From Planctomycetaceae bacterium (lineage in GTDB: Bacteria; Planctomycetota; Planctomycetia; Pirellulales; Lacipirellulaceae): a stretch of 15,532 nucleotides of DNA. Location of the stretch: NCBI GenBank assembly GCA_002713555.1, contig PATG01000054.1, positions 3,025 through 18,556 on the forward strand. The letters are read 5' to 3'. This document shows, piece after piece, positions 1 through 7,168 of this stretch (position 1 is the first letter of the stretch; each line of letters starts with the position of its first letter). The notes below the pieces were generated by a model. The model ran no database searches. It was not told the DNA's origin and saw nothing but the letters and a program-made list of their open reading frames with translations. The translations under genes were made by a program, and so were the position numbers.

Positions 1-124
1 TCAGCACGTCGCTCGAATGACTATGGATAGGAAACCCAAAGCTTGTTTGCTGATGATCATCTGGCGAGGCGAACTCTCCAGCTTTATATGCATTGGTCTG
101 AGTTACAGTGGGCTATTCGGCTAA

Positions 125-153
125 TTGACAGCGTCCGTTCGGCGTTTTAACAT
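125..153 (+). promoter_or_regulatory. Sigma-70-type promoter of the tRNA-Phe gene
   Basis: A perfect -35 box TTGACA (125-130) is followed after exactly 17 bases by TAACAT (148-153), which matches 4 of 6 consensus -10 bases. Transcription would start near 160, about 30 bases before the mature tRNA. The bases just after the -10 box (GGCGAGC, 154-160) are GC-rich. That is the discriminator type associated with stringent control of stable RNA promoters in well-studied bacteria; applying this here is inference. Confidence 0.6.
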
Positions 154-188
154 GGCGAGCTTTGCGTTAGCATATTGCCCATGCAGTA

Positions 189-261
189 GGACAGATAGCT
201 CAGTTGGTAGAGCACGGCCCTGAAAAGGCCGGTGTCGGCGGTTCGAGCCCGCCTCTGTCCA
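189..261 (+). tRNA. tRNA-Phe (anticodon GAA)
   Basis: The full cloverleaf can be folded by eye. The acceptor stem GGACAGA (189-195) pairs perfectly with TCTGTCC (254-260). The D arm is 198-213. The anticodon stem CGGCC/GGCCG (215-219 with 227-231) encloses loop CTGAAAA, with anticodon GAA at 222-224. The T stem GGCGG/CCGCC (237-241 with 249-253) encloses loop TTCGAGC. The discriminator base is A261. The 3' CCA is not encoded, since CTA follows, so a CCA-adding enzyme would be needed. The gene stands alone between its own promoter and terminator and converges on the HU gene. Confidence 0.97.
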
Positions 262-271
262 CTAGAGGAGT

Positions 272-305
272 AAAAAGGGGCAGAGCTTGCCTGCCCCCCT
301 TTTTT
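272..305 (+). terminator. Intrinsic terminator of the tRNA-Phe gene
   Basis: Stem GGGGCAG (277-283) pairs with CTGCCCC (291-297) around a 7-base loop. The stem is preceded by AAAAA and followed by CC and a run of six T (300-305). It begins about 11 bases after the tRNA. The flanking A and T tracts could extend the stem, and the A tract would also give some terminator activity in the opposite direction. Confidence 0.85.
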
Positions 306-330
306 AGCACAGCTTTTCATCACAGCGCAT

Positions 331-397
331 AAAAAAACGCCCACAGCAGCTGAAAGATCAACTCATCGTTGAACCTGCTCAGCGCAGCGGGCGTTTT
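331..397 (-). terminator. Intrinsic terminator of the HU gene (branched stem)
   Basis: Read on the minus strand, AAAACGCCC (397-389) pairs with GGGCGTTTT (342-334) and is followed by more T residues (331-333). It lies about 50 bases beyond the HU stop codon. The 46 bases between the arms are not a simple loop: AGCAG/CTGCT (345-349 with 375-379) and CAAC/GTTG (359-362 with 368-371) can form an inner stem, giving an unusually tall, interrupted hairpin. It is back to back with the tRNA terminator. Confidence 0.7.
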
Positions 398-446
398 GAA
401 CTTGGTACGGTTTAGAAAACAAACCCAGTTTAGAAAAAAACTAAGC

Positions 447-767
447 CTAAACCATATCCTTGAGCTTCTTCAGCGGGCGTACCTTGACCACATTGCGGGC
501 CGGCTTGGCCTTAAACATCGTGGTTTCGCCCGTAAAGGGATTAACACCCTCGCGAGCTGGTACAGCTGGTTTGTTCTGCACAACAATTTTGCAAAGCCCA
601 GGTAAAGTAAAGGTCCCAGGACCATTCTTGCTGAGTGCTTTAGCAATCTCATCATTGAGTGCATCAAACACGGCACCGACGTCTTTTTTGGCGATGCCAG
701 TGCTTTCTGAGATGTTGGCGTAAATTTCAGTCTTGGTTGGTGGTTTTTGAGCTGAGGTCGTCCCCAT
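447..767 (-). CDS. HU/IHF-family DNA-binding protein
   Basis: This 106-residue protein has the length and pattern of a bacterial histone-like HU/IHF subunit, a small basic dimer that bends DNA and organises the nucleoid. Residues about 11-48 form the helical dimerisation part. Residues 49-57 (GPGTFTLPG) match the family's conserved GFGTF-like turn. Residues about 60-90 form the DNA-binding beta arm, with the NPFTGE arm tip at 76-81 carrying the proline (P77) that normally intercalates into DNA. The C-terminus is lysine-rich. I chose the ATG at 767-765 because AAGGAGG lies 8 bases upstream of it on the minus strand (783-776); an in-frame start 8 codons earlier would sit on top of that site. 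The first ten residues are a short low-complexity extension compared with classical HU. It is a single gene, convergent with tRNA-Phe and divergent from the large plus-strand series. The family assignment is firm; whether it forms homodimers is unknown. Confidence 0.95.
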   Translation of the reverse strand: MGTTSAQKPPTKTEIYANISESTGIAKKDVGAVFDALNDEIAKALSKNGPGTFTLPGLCKIVVQNKPAVPAREGVNPFTGETTMFKAKPARNVVKVRPLKKLKDMV

Positions 768-818
768 GCTTTGAACCCTCCTTAGTGTCATACGGTAGTG
801 AGATAACCTTGAAATCTA

Positions 819-835
819 GCATCTAATTCAGATGC
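819..835 (-). promoter_or_regulatory. Perfect hairpin in the HU leader
   Basis: GCATCT (819-824) and AGATGC (830-835) are perfect inverted repeats around AATTC. The element lies between the proposed -10 box (865-870) and the HU start (767), so it would form a small stem-loop about 20-40 bases into the HU mRNA, or act as an operator. The inverted repeat is directly visible; function is inferred. Confidence 0.35.
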
Positions 836-864
836 AACCTGCTGTTTTAGAGACTGCTGGCACG

Positions 865-870
865 ATTATA
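865..870 (-). promoter_or_regulatory. Putative -10 box for the HU gene
   Basis: On the minus strand this reads TATAAT, a perfect -10 hexamer, and the preceding base context is TTG. No good -35 hexamer is found 16-18 bases upstream: the bases at 888-893 read GTAATT on the minus strand. Transcription from here would give a leader of about 90 bases before the HU start codon. Confidence 0.45.
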
Positions 871-1149
871 CAAGATGAAATAGGCAAAATTACCTGGAAA
901 AATAGTGTTTTTCATGATTGTAGTGGTCCTACGCATGTGGGTTTAGGCGGTTTCTGTGTGACTGGAAAGTCTTGGAGTCCTGGGAGATGTCCCCCATTGG
1001 GTTGGTGTAGCTCGCCTAATGAGAACGATTGCCCTATTTTCTCAAATGCTGTAAACTTTTGGCAGGCAATGTGTTACGCCGCTTTTTGAAGCAGCCACCT
1101 TGTCTAAAGAACCGGTTATAACGGCAAAAAGCTGGCATAACCATGCGGA
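871..1149. other. Gene-free intergenic stretch between divergent genes
   Basis: No convincing gene is visible between the HU promoter region and the leader of the propeller gene. An 85-codon plus-strand frame (832-1089) runs through it. That frame starts inside the HU leader hairpin, has no ribosome binding site, and its product resembles nothing I know. The palindrome GTTATAAC (1115-1122) contains TATAAC, a possible -10 box for the downstream gene series, but no -35 hexamer stands at a proper distance; the nearest candidate, TTGTCT at 1100-1105, is only 11 bases away. The main promoter of the seven-gene series probably lies here but cannot be fixed by eye. Confidence 0.5.
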
Positions 1150-1190
1150 AAGGACATCTAGTGGGTCGTGTTGAGACCCTGCCTGTCCTT
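1150..1190 (+). promoter_or_regulatory. Two-part stem-loop in the leader of the large operon
   Basis: AAGGACA (1150-1156) pairs with TGTCCTT (1184-1190). Inside it, GGGTC (1163-1167) pairs with GACCC (1175-1179), leaving an asymmetric internal loop of 6 and 4 bases and a 7-base apical loop. No T run follows, so it is not a standard terminator. It lies 80 bases before the ATG of the propeller gene and could be a leader structure affecting translation or mRNA stability, or a protein-binding site. The pairing is visible; the role is inferred. Confidence 0.45.
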
Positions 1191-1198
1191 CATTAGCT

Positions 1199-1240
1199 GT
1201 AGCTGCAGTTGGTCACGAGCGGTAGCTGCAGTTGGACACG
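1199..1240 (+). repeat. Tandem duplication, 23-base period
   Basis: Two copies of a 19-base unit, GTAGCTGCAGTTGG(T/A)CACG, occur at 1199-1217 and 1222-1240 with one mismatch, separated by 4 bases. Each copy contains the palindrome AGCTGCAG-like core. The array sits between the leader hairpin and the Shine-Dalgarno site of the propeller gene. It could be a repeated regulator-binding site on two helical turns (23 bases) or a neutral slippage duplication. Confidence 0.7.
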
Positions 1241-1269
1241 GATGCTGGTGTGAGAGAGGGTCGAAACGG

Positions 1270-4200
1270 ATGATGGCTATTCGCTGCTGCAATCGATTTG
1301 TGGGAGGGCCTTTAACGACCGTTTGCTTGTGCTGGCTGGTACTAGGTATTTCTTTGCCAGGATGGCTGAGTCCGGGTGGAGCCCGTATTAGTGTGGCTCA
1401 AGAGGCCGCTTCTGAACGGCCCGACTTCGATGGCATCTCACTGCCTTCAAATCGAACGGATACACGTGGAATCAAGCGTGCCCAAGAAAGTATCGCTCAG
1501 GAAGAGTTTTCGCAGGCCGTCCGTTATCTGGACGAAATTCTCGCTCGCGATGAAGATTCTTTTTTGCGGGTAGGTCATTCAGGAGAGTTTTTTGGGCTCA
1601 AAGAAACGGCTTGGAAAATAATTCGTGATTTGCCAGAGTCTGGACGCCAGGCTTATGAAACGACCTTTGGCCCAGCTGCGGGCAGGCTCCTGAAACAGTG
1701 TTTGATAGAAGGTGACTATGAGGGGCTGCGAAAATTAACGCAGCGATATTTTCATTCTCCTGCCGGCCATGAAGCGGCTCTTTTGCTGGCACAATACGAT
1801 GCCGATTTGGGTCGACATCTCTCTGCAGCACTCACTTATCAGGAATTGCTGGACGCTCCTGCTGCAGTTGCCCGCTTTGAGCCTCAGCTTTCGCTGCAGG
1901 CGGCACTTAGTTGGACAGCTCTTGGTAATCGAAAACGTGCTTCGGAATTACTTCAGGCATTGGGCGCCGCCAAGTACCGAAGTGTACGTATCGGCGCTGA
2001 AGATGTGCTGCTGGATTTCAGCAATCCAGGCTTTTTAGACAAACTGCTTCGTAAAACTGGATTGCCAGCCAACAAGGACTCTATTCCCGAGAGTCAATGG
2101 CTAACTTCCAGGGGCAACCCCCAGAGGAATGGTCAGACAGAAGGGGGACTCCCACATCTGCGTGTCGATTGGCAGGTACGTCTCCTTGCGCATCCCGTCC
2201 TGGAAGCAACTTTCCAGGAAATATCTGCAAGCCGATTGAATCATCACCAACCCCTCATACCTGCGGCATCGCCACTTGCCGTGGGGAACTTTTTAATCAC
2301 CCGGTCAGCCCATAATCTTGTTGCCATTGACTTTACGACTGGCAAGAGGGTCTGGCAGGCGCAGCAACAAAAATTCGACGCCTTTGCAAAGTTGATAGAT
2401 GGTGGTAATGAAGAGGAAGGTCAAGTAGGTGTCGCTCCAGCGAGAGCATTTGCCCAGCGAGTTTGGGAGGATTATCTCTACAACACAATAAGCAGTGATG
2501 GCCAGAAAGTGTTTGTGATACGTGATCTCAAAACACCAACATCGCATCGCTACGACTCTTGGCAGCTTCGTATTCGACCCAATGCCATGGTTGACAATTT
2601 GTTAGCAGGCACAAATCGCCTGTGTGCCTATGACCTGGAGACACAGGGGAAACTGGTGTGGGAAGTTGACGGTGCTGCCAGGCAAGATGAAATGAAAGGG
2701 GCCTTTTTTCTAGGGGCGCCTTTAGCAATCGGGCAATCATTGTATTGTCTGGTAGAAAATAACAGTGAGCGGGCCATCTACCTGGTTGCACTCGAGCGAC
2801 AAACGGGAAAGCTTCAATGGCGACAGCAGTTGGCAAATCTTGAATCGGGGATTCTGATTGATTCTAAAAGGCGATTGCAGGCAGCTATTCCATCTTATGA
2901 TGAAGGCATCTTGGTGTGTCCAACGGGTGTTGGCGCAGTCGTAGGCATCGACTTGGCAAAAAATGCTTTGTCGTGGGCATATCGCTACTCAACAAACAAT
3001 AGTTTTTCGAAGCACATGCACGATGCGCGAGCACAGGAGCCAGCCAGGCAATGGCTGGATGCGGCTGTGACTTTGGCTGATGGCCGTGTACTGCTTACGC
3101 CTCCCGAGTCCGACTCCATGCATTGCATTGAATTGGCGACTGGTGCATTGCTTTGGAAAAAAGAACGCAAAGATGGAGTGTTTGTTGCAGGAATTGATGG
3201 CGGCAACGTTTTGATAGTGGGCCCAAAAAGTATTTCTGCCGTTCGTCTTCTTGATGGAAAACAGGCTTGGGACAAAACAAGACTCGCCTTTCCTGCGGGC
3301 AGTTCTCCTACAGGGCGTGGTTTTCTGAGCCATGGCAGGTACTACCTCCCCATGTCGACAGCAGAAGTCTTTGCAATCGACACGGCTCGTAGAGAATATG
3401 GGGGGCGTGGTGTGTCACGTGAGGGGCGGCCGTTAGGTAATCTGATTTGTCATCGGGGTGCGGTTGTTTCGCAGAGCGGATACTTATTGGACCGTTATGG
3501 CCAAATTGAAGTATTGCGTGAAGCAGCCGAGCAAAAACTTCTTGTAGAGCCAGGTGATAGCCATTCGCTGCGAACCTTAGGAGAAATAGCCTTCAATAAC
3601 AATGAATTAGATCAGGCGATCCAGTGGCTCCTGAACGCCTATTCCATGGACCCTGCAGACTTGCAAACGCGCGAAGTGCTCAGTGAATGTTTGCAAGTCG
3701 CCCTTGATGAAGAGTTTGTTAAATATCGTAGACACCTGCCGCTTTTCGAAGAGGTTCAAGGGCCTTCTGACAACGAACAACTCACCCTCCTGCGTCTTCA
3801 AGCAAAAGGTATGCTCGATGTGGGAGACATGTTGGGCGCATTTGATATTTGCGTGAAAATGTCTGAAAGAGTTGATGCTCGTGAAATAGTCATGCGGCTA
3901 GGCCAGCACCATCAAGTCGCATTGCCACGCTGGATCCAAGAGCAAGTCTCGACAATATGGCAACAAGCAGATGGCCAGCAACGTGAACAAATTGGATCCA
4001 AGCTTGAAGCGATGGTGGCAGACCTTGTCCGTGAGGAATCAAATTCAAAAAGTGAATATTTCTTGCAATGCTTTGCTTCCTTGGGAATGTGTGAACCCTT
4101 GATGATGCAAGTTGCAATTGAGCATTTCAAGCAGTCGAGATTACTGGACGCGCAACAGCTTCTGATTCATTTGTCGAGTTCAAGGAATCAGGCTATCCGT

Positions 4201-5889
4201 GGCGAAGCGATTGCCCGCAGTTCTCAAATACTTCACCAGGCCAATTTGCCACAACTGGCCATCTCGTTTGACAAACAGCTCAGCACGACATTTGCTGATT
4301 TGCCTTGTATCGATGGAATGACAGGGGAGCAATGCTTGAATCAATGGGCTCAAAAAAGCGGCTTTGGGGTTTCCAGATGGCCCTATGGCAAAGTCGACAT
4401 TTCCCGTGAGGCCTCTTCGAATGCAGTCAGAAGGCAGGGAAAACGTCCTTCGTATGCTGTTGTGCAACTCGAGCGAAGCGATGAGGTATTGGGCAACTGC
4501 AATGTTTTCTTAGGTCACAACAATCGAGAAATACTCATCCGTGACAGCTTGGGAATGGAGATCTTTCGGAGTACGCTTGATCAGCCTAGCAACCGACACG
4601 TATACGGTGCAAATTTTTCCCACGGTGTTTCCTGCGGCAATCTCTTGCTGGTTTCTTCAGGGAAACATTATTTGGCATTTAATACTTTACACCAGACGCA
4701 GGATGGGAGGCCCCACTTGCTCTGGCGAAAGCAAGCAATTAGCAACCTCGAGAATCGCCCAGAATACTATAGCCGTCCGACAGGAGGAGGACCGCAAAGG
4801 GCTGGGTCGAGAAGAGCACGAAGAGCGCAGCGGGAGGGAAATTGGGTAGGTGTGATAGGGCCGACAACCTACGATAGCTGTGTTTTGCAAGACCAGACGC
4901 GTTTGGTTTGTGTTGATCCATTAACTGGAAAAGTTCATTGGCAAAGAACTGATGTGCCTGTTGGCTGCGATCTGTTTGGCGATGGAGATTTTGTATTTGC
5001 CGTTGAGCGTGCCGCCAAAAAGGCCTTTGTGTTCAGTACCATCGATGGCAGACGCCTGGAAGATGTTCCTGTGCCTATTTGGAGAGAACGTCTGGCAACA
5101 CATGGCCGTAACATTATTCGATGGCGCCGACTTGCCAAGCAGGAATTTGAACTTTCGTCGATAGATGCACTTAAGAATGAAGTTTCCTGGCAATACATTT
5201 TTGACAAATCTTCCAGCATTGACATTGCAAATTCGCGCTATGTTGTTGTGGTGGACTCAAAGGGCCATTGCACGTTGATTGACGCTTTTACAAGCGAGAC
5301 GCTGGTGGATACGAATTTGCAGGTGCTCGCATCTATTCAGGAAATCCACCTTTTGGCTGGCAATGAAAACTTTGTATTGGCCATTGAGCAACCGATGGGT
5401 GTTCATGCGACACAACATAAAGTAATACCGTTCAATCAGACAGACTACGTCAAGATGGACGGGATGATATTTGTGTTCAATCGTGCCACCGGGATGCCAG
5501 CATTTGTGAGGCCTGCCACCGTCAAGCAGCAGGTTTTTGCCCTATCGCAGCCTGTCGACTTGCCAGTCATAGCGTTTGCCGGAAATCTTCCTAAGCAAAC
5601 AGGTGGCGGACGCAAAAACTTTATGCGCCTATTGTTGTTAGAAAAATCTTCTGGCAGGCAACTCTACCGGAATGATGATTTGCCGCTTTCCAATAATTAT
5701 TTTGCAATGCGTGCTGACGATTCGCGTGCAAATGAAATTGTTGTTGAAATGGTTGAAGCGGAAGTGCGCCTCAATTTTACTGGAAAAGCGCGGCCTCCGG
5801 AGCCACCGTCATTGCACGAAGTTCGTTCGCAGCGCGGAGGTGGACAGGGTCTCCTGGGCATTGGCAAAAAATTCGTGCCTTGGGATTAA
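1270..5889 (+). CDS. Exported TPR plus double PQQ-type beta-propeller protein
   Basis: The product is 1539 residues. It opens with a signal peptide: basic start, hydrophobic core at about 14-33, and likely cleavage after SVA at 41-43. Residues about 60-240 are TPR-like helices with the ETTFGPAAGRLL and RYFHSPAGHEA segments I associate with planctomycete propeller proteins. Residues about 278-740 hold a first beta-propeller whose blades repeat the pattern 'ID..TGK..W' (for example VAIDFTTGKRVW and VALERQTGKLQW). A second TPR/helical region spans about 760-1040, and a second propeller about 1060-1510 (VCVDPLTGKVHW). These are PQQ-type or BamB-like blades, not proof of a bound PQQ cofactor or dehydrogenase activity; a scaffold or ligand-sensing role is more likely. 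I chose ATG 1270 because GAGAGAGGG (1252-1260) lies 9 bases upstream and the signal peptide starts there. The frame stays open back to GTG 1168, but that would place the leader hairpin and tandem repeat inside the protein. The gene ends 25 bases before the toroid gene, which suggests one transcript. An odd Gly/Arg-rich insert lies at residues 1168-1192. Confidence 0.85.
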   Translation: MMAIRCCNRFVGGPLTTVCLCWLVLGISLPGWLSPGGARISVAQEAASERPDFDGISLPSNRTDTRGIKRAQESIAQEEFSQAVRYLDEILARDEDSFLRVGHSGEFFGLKETAWKIIRDLPESGRQAYETTFGPAAGRLLKQCLIEGDYEGLRKLTQRYFHSPAGHEAALLLAQYDADLGRHLSAALTYQELLDAPAAVARFEPQLSLQAALSWTALGNRKRASELLQALGAAKYRSVRIGAEDVLLDFSNPGFLDKLLRKTGLPANKDSIPESQWLTSRGNPQRNGQTEGGLPHLRVDWQVRLLAHPVLEATFQEISASRLNHHQPLIPAASPLAVGNFLITRSAHNLVAIDFTTGKRVWQAQQQKFDAFAKLIDGGNEEEGQVGVAPARAFAQRVWEDYLYNTISSDGQKVFVIRDLKTPTSHRYDSWQLRIRPNAMVDNLLAGTNRLCAYDLETQGKLVWEVDGAARQDEMKGAFFLGAPLAIGQSLYCLVENNSERAIYLVALERQTGKLQWRQQLANLESGILIDSKRRLQAAIPSYDEGILVCPTGVGAVVGIDLAKNALSWAYRYSTNNSFSKHMHDARAQEPARQWLDAAVTLADGRVLLTPPESDSMHCIELATGALLWKKERKDGVFVAGIDGGNVLIVGPKSISAVRLLDGKQAWDKTRLAFPAGSSPTGRGFLSHGRYYLPMSTAEVFAIDTARREYGGRGVSREGRPLGNLICHRGAVVSQSGYLLDRYGQIEVLREAAEQKLLVEPGDSHSLRTLGEIAFNNNELDQAIQWLLNAYSMDPADLQTREVLSECLQVALDEEFVKYRRHLPLFEEVQGPSDNEQLTLLRLQAKGMLDVGDMLGAFDICVKMSERVDAREIVMRLGQHHQVALPRWIQEQVSTIWQQADGQQREQIGSKLEAMVADLVREESNSKSEYFLQCFASLGMCEPLMMQVAIEHFKQSRLLDAQQLLIHLSSSRNQAIRGEAIARSSQILHQANLPQLAISFDKQLSTTFADLPCIDGMTGEQCLNQWAQKSGFGVSRWPYGKVDISREASSNAVRRQGKRPSYAVVQLERSDEVLGNCNVFLGHNNREILIRDSLGMEIFRSTLDQPSNRHVYGANFSHGVSCGNLLLVSSGKHYLAFNTLHQTQDGRPHLLWRKQAISNLENRPEYYSRPTGGGPQRAGSRRARRAQREGNWVGVIGPTTYDSCVLQDQTRLVCVDPLTGKVHWQRTDVPVGCDLFGDGDFVFAVERAAKKAFVFSTIDGRRLEDVPVPIWRERLATHGRNIIRWRRLAKQEFELSSIDALKNEVSWQYIFDKSSSIDIANSRYVVVVDSKGHCTLIDAFTSETLVDTNLQVLASIQEIHLLAGNENFVLAIEQPMGVHATQHKVIPFNQTDYVKMDGMIFVFNRATGMPAFVRPATVKQQVFALSQPVDLPVIAFAGNLPKQTGGGRKNFMRLLLLEKSSGRQLYRNDDLPLSNNYFAMRADDSRANEIVVEMVEAEVRLNFTGKARPPEPPSLHEVRSQRGGGQGLLGIGKKFVPWD

Positions 5890-5914
5890 CTGTCGAAATA
5901 GAAAGAGATGGAAT

Positions 5915-7027
5915 ATGAAGACGAGTTGGCATGAGAGCAAAAAGGTATGCAGGCAGAGGTGGGACCTTGGTGCGAGTCTTCCTGTCAGAGTTCTAGGGGT
6001 CGCTATGGCTGTCTTTTTGTCTGGCCAACTCATGGCGCCAGGCAGGGGGTGGGCTGCAATGTATGACCACCAAACCCAGGTTGCTGTATCGCAGGGACTC
6101 GACTGGCTCGCTTATCAGCAGCACAAATTGGGGCACTGGACTGCTCAGGGCCGCTACCCTGCAGCCATGACTTCCTTGGCAGGTCTGGCTTTGCTTTGTG
6201 AAGGTTCGACAACGACCCAGGGGGAATATGCAGAAAATGTTCGACGTGCGGTCGATTTTTTAACGCGACGGAGCCGCGAGAATGGTTTGATTGGCGATGT
6301 TGAGGATGAGCGCTACACGTACGGGCACGGCTTTGCGATGTTGTTTTTGTCTCAGGTTCTTGGAGAAGAAGAAGATCTCGATCGTCGGCAGGAGTTGACT
6401 GAAGTACTAACCAAGGCTGTTCGTTTTACGGGTCAAGCTCAGACAAAATCGGGAGGTTGGGGCTACGTCAGCGCAAAAGATGGGAGTGGTTTTGACGAAG
6501 GTTCCACAACCATTACTCAGGTGCAAGGTTTGAGAGGATGTCGCAATGCAGGCATTCCGGTTCCCAAAGAAATTATAGATAAGGCAATCGATTACATCCA
6601 TAAATGCACGAATCTTAAAGATGGGGGTGTGCAATACGGCTCGAAGGGAGGTGGTAGTCGTCCTGCAATAACGGCAGCTGCCATTGCGTGTTTGTACAAT
6701 GCGGGAGAATATGATGACAAGTACGTTCCCAAGATGCTGGAGTACTGTGAAAAACAACTCAAACCAACCAACCGGAACAGTTTTGGTCATTGGCACTACG
6801 CCCACTTTTACTATGCGCAGGTAAAATACCGCGAAGGTGAATCAACTTGGGACGAATACTACAAAAAGATACGTAAACGTCTGCTTGACGAAGCAAGTGT
6901 TATAGAGATCGGGGATGCGACAGTCTCGATGTGGAAAGAAGGATTTATTGGGCCCGTGTATACAACGTCGCTGAATCTAATCATCCTCCAGCTTGAGAAG
7001 GCCTATTTGCCTATTTACCAGAGGTAG
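5915..7027 (+). CDS. Exported prenyltransferase/squalene-oxidase-repeat (alpha/alpha-toroid) protein
   Basis: This 370-residue protein has an N-terminal signal peptide (basic region to residue 25, hydrophobic about 26-41, likely cleavage near GWAA at 45-48). The mature part consists of repeated helical pairs with motifs typical of the squalene-cyclase/prenyltransferase repeat superfamily: GHWTAQGRYPAAMTSLAGLA at 73-92, TYGHGFAMLFL at 135-145, GGWGY (QW-like) at 180-184, a PAITAAAIACL helix, and a C-terminal HWHYAHFYYAQ segment. The DXDD motif that supplies the catalytic acid of squalene-hopene cyclases is absent, and the protein is roughly half the length of those enzymes. It is therefore more likely a binding or structural toroid outside the cytoplasm than a terpene cyclase. 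The ATG at 5915 is preceded by GAAAGAG, 7 bases upstream. Earlier in-frame ATGs lie inside the propeller gene and would remove the signal peptide from the N-terminus. It is probably cotranscribed with the propeller gene. Confidence 0.85.
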   Translation: MKTSWHESKKVCRQRWDLGASLPVRVLGVAMAVFLSGQLMAPGRGWAAMYDHQTQVAVSQGLDWLAYQQHKLGHWTAQGRYPAAMTSLAGLALLCEGSTTTQGEYAENVRRAVDFLTRRSRENGLIGDVEDERYTYGHGFAMLFLSQVLGEEEDLDRRQELTEVLTKAVRFTGQAQTKSGGWGYVSAKDGSGFDEGSTTITQVQGLRGCRNAGIPVPKEIIDKAIDYIHKCTNLKDGGVQYGSKGGGSRPAITAAAIACLYNAGEYDDKYVPKMLEYCEKQLKPTNRNSFGHWHYAHFYYAQVKYREGESTWDEYYKKIRKRLLDEASVIEIGDATVSMWKEGFIGPVYTTSLNLIILQLEKAYLPIYQR

Positions 7028-7168
7028 GGAGAGGCGGGATTCAGGAGTTGGGTTAGGATCGTGTTGTGGGGAACTATCAATGAATTTGTGACGTTTTATG
7101 AGTCGCATTGTTTTTGTTAGATGAATTTAGAAACCTTTAGGCCAATTAATTCCAAGGGTGAGCTTTGC

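Noticed and set aside
1..124. Possible tail of an upstream plus-strand gene (frame open from the window edge to TAA at 122-124)
   Set aside because: Only about 40 residues with no recognisable motif; it could be chance, so no gene is claimed.
147..344. Minus-strand frame across the tRNA gene
   Set aside because: It is antisense to a certain tRNA and to its promoter and terminator.
369..723. Two plus-strand frames opposite the HU gene
   Set aside because: They are antisense shadows of a clear HU coding sequence, without ribosome sites or family resemblance.
832..1089. 85-codon plus-strand frame in the intergenic region
   Set aside because: It has no ribosome binding site, starts inside the HU leader hairpin, crosses the HU promoter, and its product has no recognisable pattern.
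1100..1122. TTGTCT...TATAAC promoter for the operon
   Set aside because: The spacing is only 11 bases, too short for a sigma-70 promoter; kept only as a weak -10 candidate.
1168..1269. Upstream GTG start for the propeller protein
   Set aside because: The added 34 residues are Cys/Ser-rich, encode the hairpin and tandem repeat, and would displace the signal peptide; ATG 1270 has a good ribosome site.
5672..5914. Longer N-terminus of the toroid protein
   Set aside because: It overlaps the end of the propeller gene and would bury the signal peptide; ATG 5915 has a purine-rich ribosome site.
5915..7027. Annotation as an active squalene-hopene cyclase
   Set aside because: The catalytic DXDD is missing, the protein is about half the usual length, and it has a signal peptide.
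7121..7168. Earlier ATG for the MoxR gene
   Set aside because: No ribosome binding site precedes it, while ATG 7169 has AAGGGTGAG at good spacing.
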